Part shown: piece after piece, positions 61,436 through 64,000 of the stretch
How the letters are laid out: every line of letters starts with the position of its first letter
Position numbering within the stretch: the stretch's first letter is position 1
NCBI RefSeq assembly: GCF_003344865.1
Contig: NZ_CP031165.1
Coordinates: 3,477,910-3,541,909 of the forward strand
DNA from: Euzebya pacifica
Lineage (GTDB): Bacteria > Actinomycetota > Nitriliruptoria > Euzebyales > Euzebyaceae
Direction of reading: 5' to 3'
Length of the DNA: 64,000 bases
Position numbers and translations under genes: made by a program
The notes under the pieces: generated by a model
What the model was told of the DNA's origin: nothing
The model's database searches: none
The model's input: the letters and a program-made list of their open reading frames with translations, nothing else

Positions 61436-62622
61436 CGGGTCTCCAGCGCCAGTCGGTTGTTGAAGAAGTTCGCGATGAGCGAGATGCCCAGGGAGAACGT
61501 GAGGTACAGCCCCATCAGCACGACCACTGTCTGGATCGCCGGCGCGGCGTTGTTGGTGGCACGGCCGAAGATGGCGGTGATCTCGATGTAGCCGACGGCC
61601 ACCGCGAGGGAGGAGTTCTTGGTGATGTTGAGGTACTGGTTCGCCAGCGGCGGGATCATGATCCGGAACGCCTGCGGCAGGATCACGAAGCGGTAGCGCT
61701 GGAAGGTCGACAGCGCGACGGCGTTGGCGGCCTCTGTCTGCCCCTTGTGGATGGCCTGGATGGCACCGCGGACGATCTCGGCGACGTGCGATGCGGTGTA
61801 GAGCGTCAGGGCAACGGTGAGCGAGGCGTAGTTGGGGATGACCGTGAGGCCACCACCGACCTGCCGGCCGTCGACCATCGCGGGATCCAGGGCAAGCGCG
61901 TTGCCGGCGATGAAGTTGCCGATCGCCACCACGACGAGGAACGCGCCGATGCCGTACAGCCCGCCGCGGGCGGGCTCGCCCGTCTTGGCGTTGACGCGTC
62001 CGCGGTAGGCGCTCATCAGGACCGCGGCCAGCAGCCCCAGGCCGATGAACGCGATGAACGTGACCCCGTTGGAGTCGGGGTTCAGCCACGGGATGCCGAT
62101 CCCGCGGTTGGAGACCACGAAGGCGTCCAGCGGGGTCGGCGCCTCGGTGATCTGCGGCAGCGACCCCAGCGTGATGCCGAAGTGCGCGATGAAGATCCAC
62201 ACGAGGGCAGGCACGTTGCGGAACGTCTCGACGTAGAGCGTGCCGAACGAGCGGACCGCCACGTTGTTGGACAGCCGGGCGATACCGATCAGGATGCCGA
62301 TGATCGTGCAGCCGGGGATGCCGACCAGGATCACCCGAACGGTGTTGAGGTAGCCGAGCCAGAAGGCGCCGAGCACCGTCTCGTCAGCCGCATCGTCGAG
62401 ACCGGGGATGGCCGAACCGAACTTGCCGTCCAGGAACTCGAACCCCGTGGGCAGGCCCGCCGCCTGCAGGTTCGTCCTGATGTTGTTGTACAGGTACGCC
62501 GCTACTGCGACGACCACCGCCAGGACAGCTATCTGTCCGATCCACCGGATGACCCTGACGTCCCTGTAGAACGGCGGATTCTCCTGGCTTCTCAGCGGCG
62601 GAATGGGGGCAGTGGTTGACAC
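61432..62622 (-). CDS. aapQ: Amino-acid ABC transporter permease, AapQ/BztB-like
   Basis: A 396-residue permease. AapQ-type N-terminal markers are LYNNIRTNLQAAGLPTGFEF and LGYLNTVRVILVGIPGCTII, with a large internal insertion typical of the family, then the EAA region (ASHVAEIVRGAIQAIHKGQT and EAANAVALSTFQRYRFVILP). The start is GTG 62622 with GGAGG four bases away. It follows aapJ after an intergenic region of 152 bases with two strong hairpins. Confidence 0.92.
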   Translation of the reverse strand: MSTTAPIPPLRSQENPPFYRDVRVIRWIGQIAVLAVVVAVAAYLYNNIRTNLQAAGLPTGFEFLDGKFGSAIPGLDDAADETVLGAFWLGYLNTVRVILVGIPGCTIIGILIGIARLSNNVAVRSFGTLYVETFRNVPALVWIFIAHFGITLGSLPQITEAPTPLDAFVVSNRGIGIPWLNPDSNGVTFIAFIGLGLLAAVLMSAYRGRVNAKTGEPARGGLYGIGAFLVVVAIGNFIAGNALALDPAMVDGRQVGGGLTVIPNYASLTVALTLYTASHVAEIVRGAIQAIHKGQTEAANAVALSTFQRYRFVILPQAFRIMIPPLANQYLNITKNSSLAVAVGYIEITAIFGRATNNAAPAIQTVVVLMGLYLTFSLGISLIANFFNNRLALETR

Positions 62623-62686
62623 GTGGCCTCCTCGAGCGCGTGCGCTGTCGTCTTTGTGTCTGTTCAGTGTTTCAGATCGGACAGCA

Positions 62687-62716
62687 TTCGGGGCGGACGT
62701 TTCCGCCCGCCCCGAA
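62687..62716 (-). promoter_or_regulatory. Hairpin with two alternative stems between aapJ and aapQ
   Basis: TTCGGGGCGG and CCGCCCCGAA form a 10-bp outer stem. An alternative stem GGGCGGA/TCCGCCC with a CGTT loop uses overlapping bases, so the two cannot form together. It lies between the binding-protein gene and the permease gene and could stabilise or attenuate the transcript. Confidence 0.5.
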
Positions 62717-62741
62717 CACCAAGTGGCTGCTGGAGCAGCTC

Positions 62742-62763
62742 GGCCGCCGGATCACCGGCGGCC
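62742..62763 (-). terminator. Hairpin right after aapJ
   Basis: GGCCGCCGG and CCGGCGGCC form a perfect 9-bp stem with a 4-nt ATCA loop, 12 bases past the aapJ stop. No T-tract follows. It is probably a partial terminator or 3' stabiliser that raises binding-protein output above that of the permeases. Confidence 0.65.
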
Positions 62764-62774
62764 GAAACCGTGCT

Positions 62775-63929
62775 CTAGCGGAACGGCGGCGCGTAGTGCA
62801 GGCCGCCCTCGGTCCACAGCTGGTTGACACCCTCGTCGAGGCCGATGGGGAGGATGTTGCGGTCAAAGATCTCCTGGTAGTTACCAACAGCCTCGATGAC
62901 GCGAACGGCCCACTGCTCGTCGGGGAAGCCCAGGCCAGCACCGGTGGTCTGACCGTCTTCCTGACCGAGGAAACGGGCGATGTCGGCGTTGGCGCCGGCG
63001 TCGAAGGACCCGATGTTCTCGGAGGTCAGGCCGAACTCCTCGGCCTGGAAGGTCGCGAAGACGACCCACTGGACGATGTCGAACCACTGGTCGTCACCCT
63101 GACGGACGGCCGGGCCGAGCGGCTCCTTGGACATCACGTCGGGGAGGATCTTGACGTCGCCGCCGGTGTAGGTGGCGGCGAAGGACGCCAGACCGGAACG
63201 GTCGGTGGTGTAGGCGTCGCAGGCGCCGGTGGAGAAGTTCTCCGTGACCGCGGCCTCGTCGGCAACGTTGACGGGCTCGTAGGAGATGCCCAGGTTGTCG
63301 AAGTAGGTCTCGAGGTTCAGCTCGGTGGTGGTACCGGTCTGGACGCAGACGAGGTAGCCGTCCATGTCCTCGACAGCCTCGGCGGCGTCGTCGGCGTTGA
63401 CGAGCATGCCCTGGCCGTCGTAGTAGGTGGTGGCGGTCCACTGCAGGCCCAGCTCGCCGTCACGGGAGGCGGTCCAGGTGCCGTTGCGGGACAGGACGTC
63501 GACCTCACCGGACTGCAGGGCCGTGAAACGGGTCTCCGCAGACAGGTTGGTGTACTCGACGGCCTCGGGGTCGCCGAGGACGGCGGCCGCGACGGCCTTG
63601 CAGTAGTCGACGTCGAGACCGCTGTAGGTGCCACCCTCGTCGAGGGAGAAGCCGTTCAGCTGGCCGTTGACGCCGCACTTCAGGACGCCGGCGTCCAGCG
63701 TGGCCTGCAGGGTCGAACCCTCCGAGCCAGTGGTCGAGCCGGTGGACGGAGCGTCCTCGGTGGCGGCGGTGTCGTCGTCACCGTCTTCGCCCTCGGGGGC
63801 GGTCTCCTCGGACGTGTCAGCGCCCTCGGAGGACTCGTCGGTGCCATCGTCGCTCGAGCTGCAGGCAGCCAGGACGAGCATGGCCACGAGCATCATGGCG
63901 ATAAGACGTAGCTTCTTTGAGATGCGCAA
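62775..63929 (-). CDS. aapJ: Amino-acid ABC transporter substrate-binding lipoprotein, AapJ/BztA-like
   Basis: A 384-residue solute-binding lipoprotein. The signal LRLIAMMLVAMLVLAAC ends in the lipobox LAAC; an acidic Ser/Glu/Asp-rich linker of about 50 residues follows. The core matches the AapJ family: CGVNGQLNGFSLDEGGTYSG, GLDVDYCKAVAAAVLGDPEA, ETRFTALQSGEVDVLSRNGT and YYDGQGMLVN. The start is TTG 63929, eight bases behind AAGGAG; a nearby ATG is out of frame. It is the first gene of the operon. The promoter should lie in 63930-64000 or beyond the window. Confidence 0.92.
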   Translation of the reverse strand: MRISKKLRLIAMMLVAMLVLAACSSSDDGTDESSEGADTSEETAPEGEDGDDDTAATEDAPSTGSTTGSEGSTLQATLDAGVLKCGVNGQLNGFSLDEGGTYSGLDVDYCKAVAAAVLGDPEAVEYTNLSAETRFTALQSGEVDVLSRNGTWTASRDGELGLQWTATTYYDGQGMLVNADDAAEAVEDMDGYLVCVQTGTTTELNLETYFDNLGISYEPVNVADEAAVTENFSTGACDAYTTDRSGLASFAATYTGGDVKILPDVMSKEPLGPAVRQGDDQWFDIVQWVVFATFQAEEFGLTSENIGSFDAGANADIARFLGQEDGQTTGAGLGFPDEQWAVRVIEAVGNYQEIFDRNILPIGLDEGVNQLWTEGGLHYAPPFR

Positions 63930-64000
63930 CGCATCGACTCCTTCGTGAGGTGTGCGGGTTGGGTTGGGTTGAGCGACGCAGTTCGTGCTCGCTCCCCGCG

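Overview
The window is high-GC bacterial DNA, and nearly every gene points to the Actinobacteria. Evidence includes an ATGA-coupled dnaG-rpoD pair with a dgt-like gene upstream and glyS close by, a caa3-type cytochrome oxidase cluster, glucosyl-3-phosphoglycerate synthase, a monomeric NADP-isocitrate dehydrogenase, a very large NAD-glutamate dehydrogenase, cell-wall-binding repeat 2 proteins, an LPXTG sortase substrate and a DUF222-HNH protein. My best guess is a deep-branching marine or halotolerant actinobacterium of the Nitriliruptoria/Euzebya type. That is inference from gene content only.

Layout. 1-8.5 kb: the end of a PhoX-like protein, a methyltransferase, an Fe-S photolyase divergent from a His-rich membrane protein, a Nei-type DNA glycosylase, an AbiEi/DUF559 protein bracketed on both sides by 50-bp-period hairpin repeat arrays, and a two-component system. 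8.7-14.4 kb: a cytochrome c oxidase cluster (ctaC-D-E-F-G plus a cupredoxin), tightly packed and probably one operon. 14.4-18.5 kb: gpgS, a GH13_18 phosphorylase-like enzyme and citrate synthase. 18.5-20.3 kb: an IS110-family element inserted just behind citrate synthase. 20.5-26.4 kb: NAD-GDH, an ACT-domain protein and a universal stress protein. 26.4-33.3 kb: a candidate c-di-AMP riboswitch ahead of a CWB2-RlpA cell-wall protein, acetoacetyl-CoA synthetase, and two tandem choice-of-anchor B proteins; a third copy lies at 49.6 kb. 33.3-42 kb: a mixed set with DUF1269, SRPBCC, CysQ, PP2C, a decapeptide-repeat protein, an ABC1 kinase, an LPATG surface protein, a lipoprotein with a probable CTG start, tRNA-Cys and a CAU tRNA. 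42-52.5 kb: small lipoproteins, an SDR, a serine-protease remnant, DUF222-HNH, a cupin, DUF1905, isocitrate dehydrogenase, methyltransferases and tRNA-Asn. 52.5-58.5 kb: rpoD, dnaG, a dGTPase-like protein that has lost its HD motif, and glyS. 58.7-64 kb: a TetR regulator and an Aap/Bzt-type amino-acid ABC transporter (aapJ-Q-M-P).

How the genes fit together. Central carbon and nitrogen genes are well represented: citrate synthase, isocitrate dehydrogenase, glutamate dehydrogenase and an amino-acid importer. Terminal respiration is the oxidase cluster. gpgS and the GH13_18 enzyme could make and phosphorolyse glucosylglycerate, a compatible solute. Several secreted or anchored proteins (CWB2-RlpA, choice-of-anchor B trio, LPATG protein, cupredoxins) indicate active envelope biology. 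The clearest unexplained structures are the two 50-bp repeat arrays with covarying stems, a 19-bp perfect palindrome inside the histidine kinase gene, the degenerate dGTPase, and the decapeptide-repeat protein divergent from a PP2C phosphatase.
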